DNA from: Diploptera punctata
Lineage: Eukaryota; Arthropoda; Insecta; Blattodea; Blaberidae
Direction: 5' to 3'
Assembly: GCA_030220185.1 (NCBI GenBank)
Contig: JASPKZ010007299.1
Location: 186,001 to 250,000 of the forward strand
DNA: 64,000 nucleotides
Part shown: positions 54,783-63,960 of the stretch, in pieces
Layout: the number at the start of each line of letters is the position of its first letter
Numbering within the stretch: position 1 is the stretch's first letter
Program-made: the position numbers and the translations under genes
The notes under the pieces: generated by a model
Database searches by the model: none
Seen by the model: only the letters and a program-made list of their open reading frames with translations
Told to the model about the DNA's origin: nothing

Positions 54783-55571
54783 TCATTTGTCATTAGCTGT
54801 CCATTCCATTATATACTGAATTTTACTTGTGACCATATATTTAGTTTTACTGATATTTACATCCAGTCCTAATTTCTTAGTGTTACTCAATAGTGTGTGC
54901 GTGTTGGCCTTTAGTATCTCCTCGCTATCGGCCAGTAGTACTACATCATCAGCATAAACTAACAGCTTATTAATACCATTGAGTTGTAAGCCTTCCTCAT
55001 TCTCTAAGGATTTAATGGCATGCTCTAGTACAAAATTAAATAGTAGAGGAGATAGTGCATCTCCTTGCTTCAACCCATTCTGGATTTCAAAAGTGTCTGA
55101 AATCTGTTTGCCTACACGCACCCTACTCTTTGAGCCATTTAGACACATTCGTATAAGTCTAACTAACTTTTTAGGAATTCTGAACTCCAGTAGGATACTA
55201 TATAACTTCTTCCTCTTAATTGAATCATATGCTTTTTTGAAGTCTACATATAGTTGATGTACAGTACCATTATATTTCCATTTCTTTTCTAAAATCTGTC
55301 TTATACTAAAAATCTGATCTGTTATAGACCTGTTTCTTCTAAATGCACATTGATGATCTCCTAGAATGTCATCAATATAGGGAGTAAGTCTGCTTACTAA
55401 TATATTTGTTAGAATTTTGTACGAAGTTGAAAGTAATGAGATGCCCCTGTAGTTGTTGCAATCAGTTTTATCTCCTTTCTTATAAATTGGTAAGGTAATT
55501 GATTCCTTCCATTCATCTGGAAGAGCTTCTTTTTCCCAAATCATACTAAGCAACCAGCGTATCTTGTCCAT
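54783..55571 (-). pseudogene. LINE-B reverse transcriptase segment
   Basis: 262 open codons: WKESITLPIYKKGDKTDCNNYRGISLL (fingers), CAFRRNRSITDQIFSIRQILEKKW, TVHQLYVDFKKAYDSIKR (motif A, catalytic Asp), LKQGDALSPLLFNFVLEHAI (motif B), LLVYADDVVLLADSEE (motif C, YADD), LGLDVNISKTKYMV (motif D/E). The AP endonuclease is absent because of 5' truncation. The start is the first in-frame ATG right at the truncation point, not a native start. A frameshift near 54783 separates it from the thumb/C-terminus. Confidence 0.93.
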
Positions 55572-55827
55572 TATGTTGACTCGGTGATAAAATGTGTGAT
55601 CAAAATTATTAGAAGTACAAATGGAAATTGTTAAAGGGTGGTGAAAAAGGTGTTAAATGTATTTTGTAAGTTTGTGGAGCATAATTCTGGCATTGTGGTG
55701 AACGATATACTGCATTAATTTATCGGTTTGGAACAAACAGCTGACAGAGTTCGCACTCTTACACGTGCTGCGCGGAGTAATACATTCGGAAGTTAAATGT
55801 CAAAGTGTGCTTCTTACGTTAGACAGA

Positions 55828-56181
55828 TAATAGGAATGAGGGTACTAGATGATTTCTTCCAATTTTTCAACCGTATTTGAACTTTCATAGAATTCAGATT
55901 ACTTTTCTCATTATCAATAAATTGAATTGTGGCTTCGAATTAACCAAATGTTGGCTTCAAAACGTCGAATTAAACATGGATTTTTAACATTATTTTAAAT
56001 GGGAGTTTCAAGAGGATTGTACTTATATTCAAATTACCCAATTATTCAAATTATCAAATGTCGAATTAACCGGTGTCCATTGTTTATAATTATATGGCGG
56101 AACAGAAAAGTAGAATACAGTACACCTAAGATTCCCCTACCTAACTCCAAATCTGACCTTCAAGTGGTGTACACTGTTTAG
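55828..56181. other. AT-rich stretch, nothing recognised
   Basis: Short simple variations of ATTCAAATTA near 56020-56060. No shared repeat or ORF. Confidence 0.4.
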
Positions 56182-56355
56182 AAAAAACGAGGTTCTGGGG
56201 ACAGAGTCACGGCGGTATAACCATTCCATCCAATACTGAAGAAATCCAGTATTCTGCCGGTCCAGACGACAAAGGTGGCACCCCAACACTGGACTACCTT
56301 GGGTTAGACAGGTAACCTATCCAAGGAAACTAGTTTTACACCAATTGATCTCAGG
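56182..56355. repeat. R6 repeat, copy 1
   Basis: ACGAGGTTCTGGGGACAGAGTCACGGCGGTATAACC-TTCCATC and GACAAAGGTGGCACCCCAACACTGGACTACCTTGGG. It is shared with 60672-60830. It is moderately GC-rich and non-coding, and the B-box-like motif inverted at CCACTAGACTAC hints at tRNA origin. Confidence 0.65.
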
Positions 56356-56866
56356 AAGGACGGATGATATAATTGACAACAATGAGGAACAGGTTCATGA
56401 TGATAGTGATGATTTTATGATTAATGAAATCATCACAAATTTGAATTTATCCTTCTAGTCACGATGATCCGCACTGAATTGGAGGCTTAAAAATGTACCC
56501 CAGCATCTCAATCAACGTTAGTATAGATTTTGCAGGCACGTGGATTATAAAATCAAATTACAAACGGATCTAACGAACCGTTTAACTTGTGTTTTTTTTA
56601 TCACAAGTCCACCTGTTAAGTCTCACTGGCACGCCATATGTAGTCTCATTACTAGAAAATAACATCAACCTAATTAACAAACAGAGCTTCACAGTTGTGT
56701 TGAATTTCAATTGATATGTTCACTTCAATTGCGTCACACATTTGAGGCTTCTTCATTAGATTTCTAATTTACATCGTACAATTGTTAGGAATGGCTAACA
56801 AAAATTAGAATGGTATTTCTTTCTGGGAATTTATTTTACACGATTGTATCTAAATTGACAGAGATC
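56356..56866. other. AT-rich stretch, nothing recognised
   Basis: No shared repeat or credible ORF. Confidence 0.4.
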
Positions 56867-56874
56867 ACTAGTAT

Positions 56875-57213
56875 GATCCATCTATTCATTGTAATTCTGC
56901 CCGAGGGGCAGGTCTTTCACTGCAATCATAGCATTTCCATGCTATGCTTTGCAGCTTTACTAGGAAATTATATGTGTGGTAGCTTCCCGTTGCTTTCCAC
57001 ATCTGTGAAAGATGATGATGATAATGATAAGGATGATGATGACGGCCGGATGCTTTTCGGGGACCGTTGGGCCCTAAGCTTCCTGATATTTGTCTTACAG
57101 GTGAGGAAAAACCCCGAAAAAACCTCATCCAGGAGCCTGTCCCTACCGGGAATCGAACTCGGGCCCGCTGCGTGACAAGGCAGCACGCTACTTCGAGACC
57201 ACAGCGGTGGACA
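56875..57213 (-). mobile_element. SINE1 full-length copy (tail-1) with 8-bp TSD
   Basis: ACTAGTAT flanks at 56867-56874 and 57214-57221. On the minus strand: CACCGCTGTGGTCTCGAAGTAGCGTGCTGCC head, B box GAGTTCGATTCCC, then CATCCGGCCG, an internal CATCATCATC tract, and TGCCCCTCGGGCAGAATTAC tail. It is in the same form as 39712-40054. Confidence 0.92.
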
Positions 57214-57221
57214 ACTAGTAT

Positions 57222-57664
57222 TATACCTGACAAAAATGAAGACTGGATTCCCTTCATGATGTAATTTGTTTATAAGAACAAACAGGGTGTTACAGAATCT
57301 CATCAAGAAACTTTTCGGAACTGTAGGTCATATAGAAAGAACAGTCTTTTGTTAAGGAACGAACTCCCAAACACGTAGTTCATGAATTCTACGCGTTCAT
57401 CAAGGCATGCTGCCTAAGTAACCAAGTCTTTGTTTCTGCATGATATACCTTCATTCTGCTTTAACATTATTTCAGTTTGTTAATACTTTGAAAAGATTAA
57501 TTGTGATTAATTTACTACTAATAATTTGTAGAAATAAATAAAGTTATTGTGAGATTTTACTCGATATCTGTGTGCGATTGATTATTAACGACGTAAATTA
57601 CATGAAGACGAACCCAACGTGACTGTTACAATACATTTAAAAGTCATTTTGAACCACGGTTGAG
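57222..57664. other. AT-rich stretch, nothing recognised
   Basis: No shared repeat or ORF. Confidence 0.4.
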
Positions 57665-58118
57665 GTAACTAACTAACTCACTGGCACTATCGAACCCGTA
57701 GATTCATGGTCGCGCGAACATAAGTTCTCCATACATACCTATCTTGAGCTAATGTTTTCCAATCATTTCCTTTATAATCTACTTTCCTCAAATCATAGTA
57801 AATGTTATTCTCCACCTCATTCTTGGTCTACCAACTGGGTGTTTTCCCTCTGATTTTCCTACAAGAAACTTCCGCACGTCTCTCATTTCCCATTCGTGCC
57901 AAATGTCCAGTCCAACGCAGTCTACGAGACTTAACTGTATTATATTTGGCTTTCTCTAAGGACCATGTAGTTCACTGTTGAGTAATCTTCTACATTCGCC
58001 TGTCTGTTTCATCTCTCTTTGGTTCAAAAATGTTCCTAAGAACTTTATTCTCGAATATTCGTAATCTCCTTTCCTCCCTTAAATCAAGGATCGTGTTTCA
58101 CATCCATGAATGTTACAA
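57665..58118 (-). mobile_element. LINE-B 3' end fragment
   Basis: AACTAACTCACTGGCACTATCGAACCCGTAGATTCATGG to TCCATGTTTCACATCC covers the stop back to GCETWTL. There are many single-base indels, so no long frame. Confidence 0.88.
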
Positions 58119-58563
58119 TAACAAAATATGCCCTGCGATCTCAGTCTTCAAAGAAAATTGAACTAATGTTTCGTGTATTAGTAGGGAAAGTACTTAGAAT
58201 GATCGTAGGGGCAATGCAAGATAAGACTATTTGCAGAATGAGAATTATGAACAATCATGAGTTGTATGAAAAGTATAGAAATGCTGACCAAGTTACTCAA
58301 ATTAAATTGAGTAGATTAAAATAGTCTAGTCACATCTATAGAATGGATGAACATAGGATACAAAAGAAGGCGTGGAAGGAAACATATTTGGTAACAGAAC
58401 AGTTGGAAGACATAAGGATAGATGAATTGATGCAGTAACAACTGACTCTAGAGGAATCATTGGCTCAGCAGAATGGAGAACAATGACATTGGACAGAGGA
58501 GGATGGAGGAAAAGGATAAAAGAGACTAAGGCTCGACATTGGGCTCTAATCTCATTGTAGAAG
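58119..58563 (+). mobile_element. LINE-F C-terminal fragment
   Basis: MFRVLVGKVLRMIVGAMQDKTICRMRIMNNHELYEKYRNADQVTQIKLSRLK, then frame-broken HIYRMDEHRIQKKAWK, LGNRTVGRHKDR, GIIGSAEWRTMTLDRGGWRKRIKETKARHWALISL. It is an RTE-like C-terminus distinct from LINE-B. It starts with no gap after the LINE-B fragment. Confidence 0.82.
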
Positions 58564-58570
58564 AAGATAT

Positions 58571-58924
58571 CTCGGTCGTTCTCAACTAAGGTAAAGTGAT
58601 CCCACTACAGCCCATAGGAGACTCTTGAGTTAGAAAGAAATTAGGTATCCCACCTTTTTTAGGCAATCGACACGTGATGTCAGCTGGTTGTCAGCCCTGC
58701 ATGACGGCCGCCTTTACTCTAGAACAAGCATCTGGTACTCATTTCCGTAAGAGGCTGAGTCGACCACAGGGACATTGTATCACCAATTTTTTTGGGTCAG
58801 TTTAAAAATCTTGACCCCACCGGGACTCGAACCCTCGATCTTCCGGTTTGTAGCTTACTGCCACGTTCTGAACTAAGTGAAACTCTTTTCAGACTGAAAT
58901 TTTACTTAGTTGAGAACGACTGAG
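58571..58924. mobile_element. Short palindromic MITE split by SINE3
   Basis: CTCGGTCGTTCTCAACTAAG (58571-58590) is the inverted partner of CTTAGTTGAGAACGACTGAG (58905-58924). Without the SINE the element is about 75 bp. The SINE carries a 7-bp duplication, AACTAAG (58584-58590, 58871-58877). Confidence 0.85.
58591..58870 (-). mobile_element. SINE3 copy inside the MITE
   Basis: Plus-strand GTAAAGTGATCCCACTACAGCCCATAGG, CAATCGACACGTGATGTCAGCTGGTTGTCAGCCC, CTCGAACCCTCGATCTTCCGG. It is the same orientation and order as 13061-13357, with an eroded head. Confidence 0.88.
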
Positions 58925-59070
58925 ATCTCAGCTAGGGCCACATATTTTATTATTTTAAACGTTTTTTTTTTTTCAGTTTGTTGTGGTTAGAGATTGGAAG
59001 GAGAGAATTTGTTGTGTGGCCAGCGCGTTCACCTGTACTTAACGCTTCTTGATATATATATATATATTAA

Positions 59071-59526
59071 TATGAAAGTTTTCTTGGATTTTCCGCGTCT
59101 TGGATACAAGTTCGGCCTCTGGCCACTGATTCCGACGTTTCGGCATGATCCCACATGTCATTATCAAGGAATGATGATAAGTTCGAGTCACAGGTTTAGG
59201 TCTTATATAATAAAATACATAGAGTTTTCGCTGTGGTCCGTTTCCGAAGACGTATACCCATCCAAGGTTTAGTTCTTATGTAGTTAAATACCATCAGTTT
59301 TCAGTGTGGTATTTTACTACATAAGAACTAAACCTTGGATGGGCGTACGTCTTCGGAAACGGACCACAGCGAAAACTCTATGTATTTTATTATATAAGAC
59401 ATAAACCTGTGACTCGAACATATCATTCCTTGATAATGGCATGTGGGATCATGCTGAAACGTCGGAATCAGTGACCAGAGGCCGAACTTGAATCCAAGAG
59501 GCGGAAAATCCAAGAAAACTTTCATA
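59071..59526. mobile_element. 456-bp PLE-like foldback with diverged arms
   Basis: The inverted arms meet at about 59295. They share GGATTTTCCGC-TCTTGGAT-CAAGTTCGGCCTCTGG, CCGACGTTTC-GCATGATCCCACATG, and GTTTAGTTCTTATGTAGT. The hammerhead-like zone is CCTTGATAATG...CATG--GAAACGTCGG, on the minus strand at 59132-59169 and the plus strand at 59428-59465. C3 and G8 are changed, so it is probably inactive. Short TA arrays lie at both outer flanks (59052-59068, 59566-59600). Confidence 0.85.
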
Positions 59527-59558
59527 TTCATACTTATATCCGCGAAAATCTGCAATAT

Positions 59559-59602
<44 letters not shown>

Positions 59603-59839
59603 TTTGGTGAATGTCGAAAGTGTAGAACATATTGACTAATAAGCAGAACTCATAAACGACATATATGAAAATATGAAGGTATCGGTTCACAAAAAATGAT
59701 CCTCTGAGTATGCTCTAGTTTGTCCGTGATGTTCTGAATTACTTGTAGATCAAATTTTGAAGAGTGAATATTGTGAATAAGCAAAAATAATCAAAATTAT
59801 TCGCAACTAATAATAAGAGTATAAGATAAAATTTTAAAA

Positions 59840-60170
59840 ATAAGCTGTGGTCTAGAGGTAGCATGTGCCTTGTCACGCAGCGGGACCGGGCTCGATCCCC
59901 GGTCGGGGTAAAACCCGCCAAAGCCTGTCCCAAGCCAGGTTAGAAAAGGGTGAGGGGGAAGAATAACAACATCGTTAAAAAACCAGGGTTCAGTACGCCC
60001 GGCTGATAATACCCTGTGATGGCCCCTTATCTACGGTACAGATACTGCTGCCTTGCAGTTCAATGTTTGACAAAGGCTAGAGGAAGAAACCCTTGACCGA
60101 TAATTACCTGGTCTTCCAGGTTGGGGGTTGATGCATCAGGCCAGCTCCCTGTTGGTCACAAAACAAAACA
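59840..60170 (+). mobile_element. SINE1 head with tail-3 (mosaic)
   Basis: Head GCTGTGGTCTAGAGGTAGCATGTGCCTTGTCACGCAGCGGGACCGGGCTCGATCCCCGGTCGGGG. The body is unlike other copies: AAGCCTGTCCCAAGCCAGGTTAGAAAAGGGTGAGGGGGAAGAATAAC, GGCCCCTTATCTACGG, CCTGGTCTTCCAGGTTGGGGGTTGATGCATCAGGCC. It ends CAAAACAAAACATAAC. The third tail type on this head. Confidence 0.75.
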
Positions 60171-60224
60171 TAACAATGCTAAAAAGAGAAGTATGGGCAC
60201 GTACGACGAATGCAAGAAGAAAGA

Positions 60225-60594
60225 TCATCATCATAGTACATTCACGAATTTAGGCCATTTGTTGACCTGTTTCGGCCTCAAGAGAAACACCATCCAGAAG
60301 TCTTTTGAGTGGACGTCCTGGTCTTCTTCTTCCTGCAGGTTGATATCTTAACATTAGTTTGGGTATTCTGTGATCTTCCATTCGATGAACATGTTGTATC
60401 CATCTTGACTTATAATCAGAAATTTTGTTTTCTAAAGATTCCATGTGTAATTCTTCTAAGATGTCTTCATTTTTTTTGTGATCTAGTAGTGTGTATCCTG
60501 CAGTCCTCCGAAGATATCTCATTTCAGCAGATCTAAGTCTCTGTATATCCTTCTGTTTCAACGTTCATACTTCGCTACCATACAAAAGAGTGGG
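60225..60594 (-). mobile_element. LINE-A 3' end, better copy
   Basis: 103 open codons: MKQKDIQRLRSAEMRYLRRTAGYTLLDHKKNEDILEELHMESLENKISDYKSRWIQHVHRMEDHRIPKLMLRYQPAGRRRPGRPLKRLLDGVSLEAETGQQMA, and a stop followed by a GATGATGAT-type tail. It matches 10492-10945. It is 5' truncated at 60594. Confidence 0.92.
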
Positions 60595-60659
60595 TTGTAA
60601 GGGGTAGTGACGTGTGTATAACCTCTCCTACCCAATTCTCATCCTCACCTTCTCGTGGT

Positions 60660-60830
60660 ACAACCTGTTTTCACAAACGAGGCTCTCAGGACCGAGTCAC
60701 GGCGGTATAACCGTTCCATCAGGTACTGAGTAAATGCGGTATCCTAATGTCTGTCCAGAGACTAAAAGGTAGCAGCCCTACCACTAGACTACTTAGCGTC
60801 GGGCCAGTAACCTGTCCTAAGGAACTTCAA
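60660..60830. repeat. R6 repeat, copy 2
   Basis: ACGAGGCTCTCAGGACCGAGTCACGGCGGTATAACCGTTCCATC...AAAAGGTAGCAGCCCTACCACTAGACTACTTAGCG...GGGCCAGTAACCTGTCC, collinear with 56182-56355. Confidence 0.65.
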
Positions 60831-60856
60831 AACTACTTTCAAGTCTCAACACGAAA

Positions 60857-61083
60857 AAAGCCAGAAGGAATTGAAATAAGAAGAAAGATTACCCAGGAAA
60901 ACATTGGAATGGTATCCACCTGGAAGAAGGAGGAGAGGAAGACCTCTAAACTCGTGGATACAGGAAATAAGAACTAGAATGAGAGCAAGAGGACTGGAGG
61001 ACATGGATTGGATGGAGAGAGAGGAGTGGAGAAGAAAAATAAAACTTTAGGCACAGAAAGATGTGAAAACATTAACATTCTGT
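60857..61083 (+). mobile_element. LINE-C 3' end
   Basis: Frames read KKDYPGKHWNGIHLEEGGEEDL / LNSWIQEIRTRMRARGLEDMDWMEREEWRRKIKL and a stop. The 3' end AAAACTTTAGGCACAGAAAGATGTGAAAACATTAAC matches 18130-18165. The tail is (AAAT)n at 61088-61105. Confidence 0.85.
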
Positions 61084-61085
61084 TA

Positions 61086-61495
61086 ATAAATAAATAAATA
61101 AATAAAAACGTACCTGTTGGCAGGTGCCGTCGTCCTCAACTGCCATAAAATAAAGTATTTAAAACCATTATTTGGAGGTCTTTCGGAATTTAACTTCCAT
61201 CATCAGCAGAATGAGTATGCGCTACTAGTTGTTATATTTAAGACGCTGTAGGCGCATCGAGTCCACCAATGTCTACAGCGTCTTAAATACAACTATTAAT
61301 AGTAGTGCGTACTCATCCTGCTATGACGGAAGTTGAATTCCGAAACGCCTTCAAAAAATAAGATTTTAAATGCATTATTTTAAGCCAGTTGAGGACGACG
61401 GCACCTGCCAACAGGTATATTTTTTATTTTTAAAAATGTTTTATCTTATGCCTATTCACCTTAACGGAATTTGATATGAATTGTATTAGTATTGA
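61086..61495. mobile_element. PLE-like foldback, 307-bp palindrome plus tail
   Basis: The palindrome 61111-61417 is bounded by TACCTGTTGGCAGGTGCCGTCGTCCTCAAC and its inverse. The centre is near 61262, with GACGCTGTAG / CTACAGCGTC pairing. An 80-bp tail to 61495 ends ATTAGTATTGA, and its inverse starts the half-element at 3119. The left arm carries a perfect hammerhead-like core on the minus strand (61181-61206). The right arm on the plus strand (61319-61346) has a damaged one (CTATGACGGAA...TTCCGAAACG). Confidence 0.88.
61181..61206 (-). ncRNA. Hammerhead-ribozyme-like core, best match
   Basis: Minus strand: CTGATGA, T, GGAA-GTTAAA-TTCC, GAAA. This is the canonical CUGAUGA core with a 4-bp helix II and the GAAA strand. 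An AGACC/GG context follows, and helix III is not evident. Catalytic activity is not shown. Confidence 0.5.
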
Positions 61496-62210
61496 CCATT
61501 TAACTCATGCCCCAAATGGGAGTCAATGACCAGTCACATTTCAATGATTTTCGATTTACAACCAATCACAGTCGTGTTTCGCCTAGAATTTACCAACTAA
61601 AGTTTATCATAATAAAGAAAGCACCTCCTTTTAACATTCTGAATAGGTCATAGCATTATTTTGCAGTGACCAACTGCGTAAGAAATACGGCTACCAGATT
61701 GTATATATAGTGCATGAATGTCAACACATAGCGCATGCAGGAGTTAATATAAAAACATTTGTAGCAATTGATTATACCACCAAAAAAAGAAACCACTGTT
61801 TGCACTTTCTTAAATGTATTTTTTTCCAGGTAATAATCCAGAAAAATATAATTGTCATATTTACATCATAAGACATGAGAAATGAATTAATATACAGTTT
61901 GATGTTTCATTTTTTTCTCCACTAGAGTGCATTCTTACAATATTGTGTTCCTTTGGCAATACGTAATATGATCTTGTTGCAGTGATAAAAAAGAAGCAAA
62001 TGAAGCGTGCGAACCGTTTCTCATTTGTTTTCAAACATCGCCATTTACATTAAATATATACATATTTTAAAATAACTATATTTAAATAATGATTTTTGAG
62101 TAAACAGCTTAATTTTATTCGTTAAATAGTCCTAACAAATGCCACTCTTTATTTCCAAATTCTCTAGATAAATTGGAAATCACTCGTGGCATTACTTATG
62201 ATAAGAGGAC
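61496..62210 (+). repeat. R3 dispersed repeat, copy 3
   Basis: CATTTAACTCATGCCCCAAATGGGAGTCAATGACC to AAATTGGAAATCACTCGTGGCATTACTTATGA. It retains the region AAACCACTGTTTGCACTTTCTTAAATGTAT that copy 1 lacks. It directly abuts the foldback tail on its left. Confidence 0.85.
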
Positions 62211-62446
62211 TGCTTATGTAAAAACAGATCGCCCTTTGAGTTATCGGAAATTTGTGTTTTTGAATTATCATTTAGAGAAATGTTAACCCCTGAGATTTGA
62301 GGTGGAAAACAGACTTTAAGACGTGACATTAAACTATGTGCGGGGGCCGCTGGCGAATTTCCTCATTCAGAAGTTCTGCATTCAAGAGTGGTTTAAGAAC
62401 AGTGGTGAAAATTATAGCCTAAGTAGCATTTCACATTATTATTATT
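62211..62446. other. Stretch with no recognised feature
   Basis: No shared repeat or ORF. Confidence 0.4.
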
Positions 62447-62545
62447 AAGGTGATTGGAAAACATTAGCTCAGGATAGGGATGTATGGAGAGCTTATGCCC
62501 GAGGTGCCATGAACCTACGGGATCGATAGAGCCAGTTAGTTAGTT
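62447..62545 (+). mobile_element. LINE-B 3' terminus, about 100 bp
   Basis: GGTGATTGGAAAACATTAGCTCAGGATAGGGATGTATGGAGAGCTTATG...GCCATGAACCTACGGGATCG, encoding DWKTLAQDRDVWRAYA and the AMNLR end. It then runs into (AGTT)n. Confidence 0.88.
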
Positions 62546-62739
62546 ATAGGACGAAACCCTGAAAACAATCAACATATCTAGCATTACAAATGCATTTAAC
62601 ATAAAGCCTAGTGGTAAAGACCAACTAAACAAGGAAAATTTAATACGATCAGAACGTATTTCACAGAAATGACAAAGCGACTGTGAAACTATCTATAGTT
62701 TAATAAAATTTGCACTCACACTACATAAGCCGTATTAAA
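62546..62739. other. Stretch with no recognised feature
   Basis: No shared repeat or ORF. Confidence 0.35.
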
Positions 62740-63055
62740 CTTTTTTATTCAATGCCCCAGATTGTCATTTCGATATTTCTGGTAACCTTTACTGACATTG
62801 GCTTAATTGTAACCCACTTCTGAAGTTGAAGCGCCTAGAAGGCGGAGCTACGTTACCCCGATGATATGATGATTGATAAATGATAATGAAGCGCCAAGAG
62901 AGTTCTTAACCTAAACTTAGCCCAAATTCCAGACCATGGGCAACCACAGGAATGATTCCTTTTAAGGAAAAATTCCTATGGTTTGACCGGGAATCGAACT
63001 CGGGACCTCATGAACAGTAGTCGGAAACGCTGACCACTAGCCCATGAGGCTGGTC
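62740..63055 (-). mobile_element. Mosaic SINE: different tRNA head on tail-2
   Basis: The minus-strand head is GACCAGCCTCATGGGCTAGTGGTCAGCGTTTCCGACTACTG with B box GAGTTCGATTCCCGG. This is not the SINE1 head. The remainder is tail-2: ACTCTCTTGGCGCTTCATTATC, GGGGTAACGTAGCTCCGCCTTCTAGGCGC, AATCTGGGGCATTG. It is comparable with 14008-14200 and 44990-45085. Confidence 0.8.
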
Positions 63056-63610
63056 ACCCTATTAAAACTAGTTCCTCTGTTATGTGATAGTGTTTCTCTT
63101 TTTATTCCGATGAACCATAATAAGATAGAATCTACTTTGAAAGTTTAGCTTTAGCGTCTAGCGATAGTGTTTTGTCAGTGCTGACGCAAATAATTGTGAA
63201 AGATTCCATTAAACAAGTTATTCTCAATACAGTAACATAATACGCATGTAAATATCACCAAGTTACTTAGATAGGTTTATTAGTTATTTTTAGTTGGGTA
63301 TCATCCATTCTTAAATTAAGGTCTTAAGATGCTTCATACTTGATGGCCCTATATAAAATTAAATAAGGAGTTAGATACCATTTAAATGTTGTACCTGGTT
63401 CATCAAATTAAATAATTTTACTCTTGATAACTATTATATTTTTTTATTATATACAACTTTCCTCATTAGAGGATTGCCTCAAGGACAAGTTGATGCAGAC
63501 AATTAATTTTCGAAATTGATGAAATACATTTTGTAAATACATTTAAAAAAATCAAATTGTAATTGAAGTGTACATACTACAAAGTAGATATTGTGTAGGG
63601 ATGGTTTCCT
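63056..63610. other. AT-rich stretch, nothing recognised
   Basis: No shared repeat or credible ORF. Confidence 0.4.
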
Positions 63611-63619
63611 AAAATTGAA

Positions 63620-63960
63620 ATTGATCATCTAATGGCAGCGATGGCAATTTTAGAAGGATACACTCTGTCCAAATCTAAGAAATACCAAAATTTAGCTAAG
63701 AATCCTGGTATAGTACCTCTTGCCCCGATCATCAATCCTGTGACAATTATACTATCCGATTGGTATTTATCTCTGTAATAGTCAATTGTTGGCTCATATA
63801 TGGCTTTCTTTTCAGGGTCAACTTCCTCAGGTTGGTCACTATGAGTGTAATGTGGGATTCTAATATCATACCAACTTTAGAAGACGGTCTATATAGGCCT
63901 ACAATAATATTTATTCGTCTTCCATTACTTCCTCATAAACTTCTGTATCTCAAATGCCTT
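63620..63960 (-). pseudogene. Restriction-like-endonuclease end of a LINE, fragment
   Basis: The minus-strand frame reads DIRIPHYTHSDQPEEVDPEKKAIYEPTIDYYRDKYQSDSIIVTGLMIGARGTIPGFLAKFWYFLDLDRVYPSKIAIAAI, a stop, then SISILGNHPY. Segments of the type EKIEKY-PL---YR...V-VIGARGT-P form the C-terminal restriction-like endonuclease region of early-branching LINEs or a similar host-like module (family knowledge). In such proteins this domain nicks the target DNA. The RT itself is not in the window. A stop near 63634 and lack of upstream continuity make it a dead fragment. Confidence 0.55.

Larger units (their letters stand above)
54129..55571 (-). mobile_element. LINE-B, best copy, 5' truncated, 10-bp TSD
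   Basis: TATGTTGACT flanks at 54119-54128 and 55572-55581, a clean target-primed insertion. The 1443 bp carry RT motifs to the C-terminus and the 3' end CGATAGTGCCAGTGAGTAAGTAAGTAAATAA. It was truncated upstream of the RT fingers at insertion. This is the reference for the dozen or so other LINE-B fragments. Confidence 0.95.
53797..55827 (+). mobile_element. DNA transposon copy 2, split by LINE-B
   Basis: The left end (CTGTCCAGCCTAAGAAAGACACTTCAGG) and the right end (AAAGTGTGCTTCTTACGTTAGACAG) form a ~25-bp inverted pair. The left interior (CACATGACTGCTGCAGTTACTGCG-TTCGTTCATGACCAAAGC) and right interior match 43055-44395. An HTH relic is recognisable at 55600-55720. About 740 bp present in copy 1 is missing. 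Confidence 0.85.

Noticed and set aside
59328..59690. 120- and 92-codon frames with similar peptides in opposite orientation at 59 kb
   Set aside because: They arise because the two arms of the foldback are inverted copies. They have no protein features.
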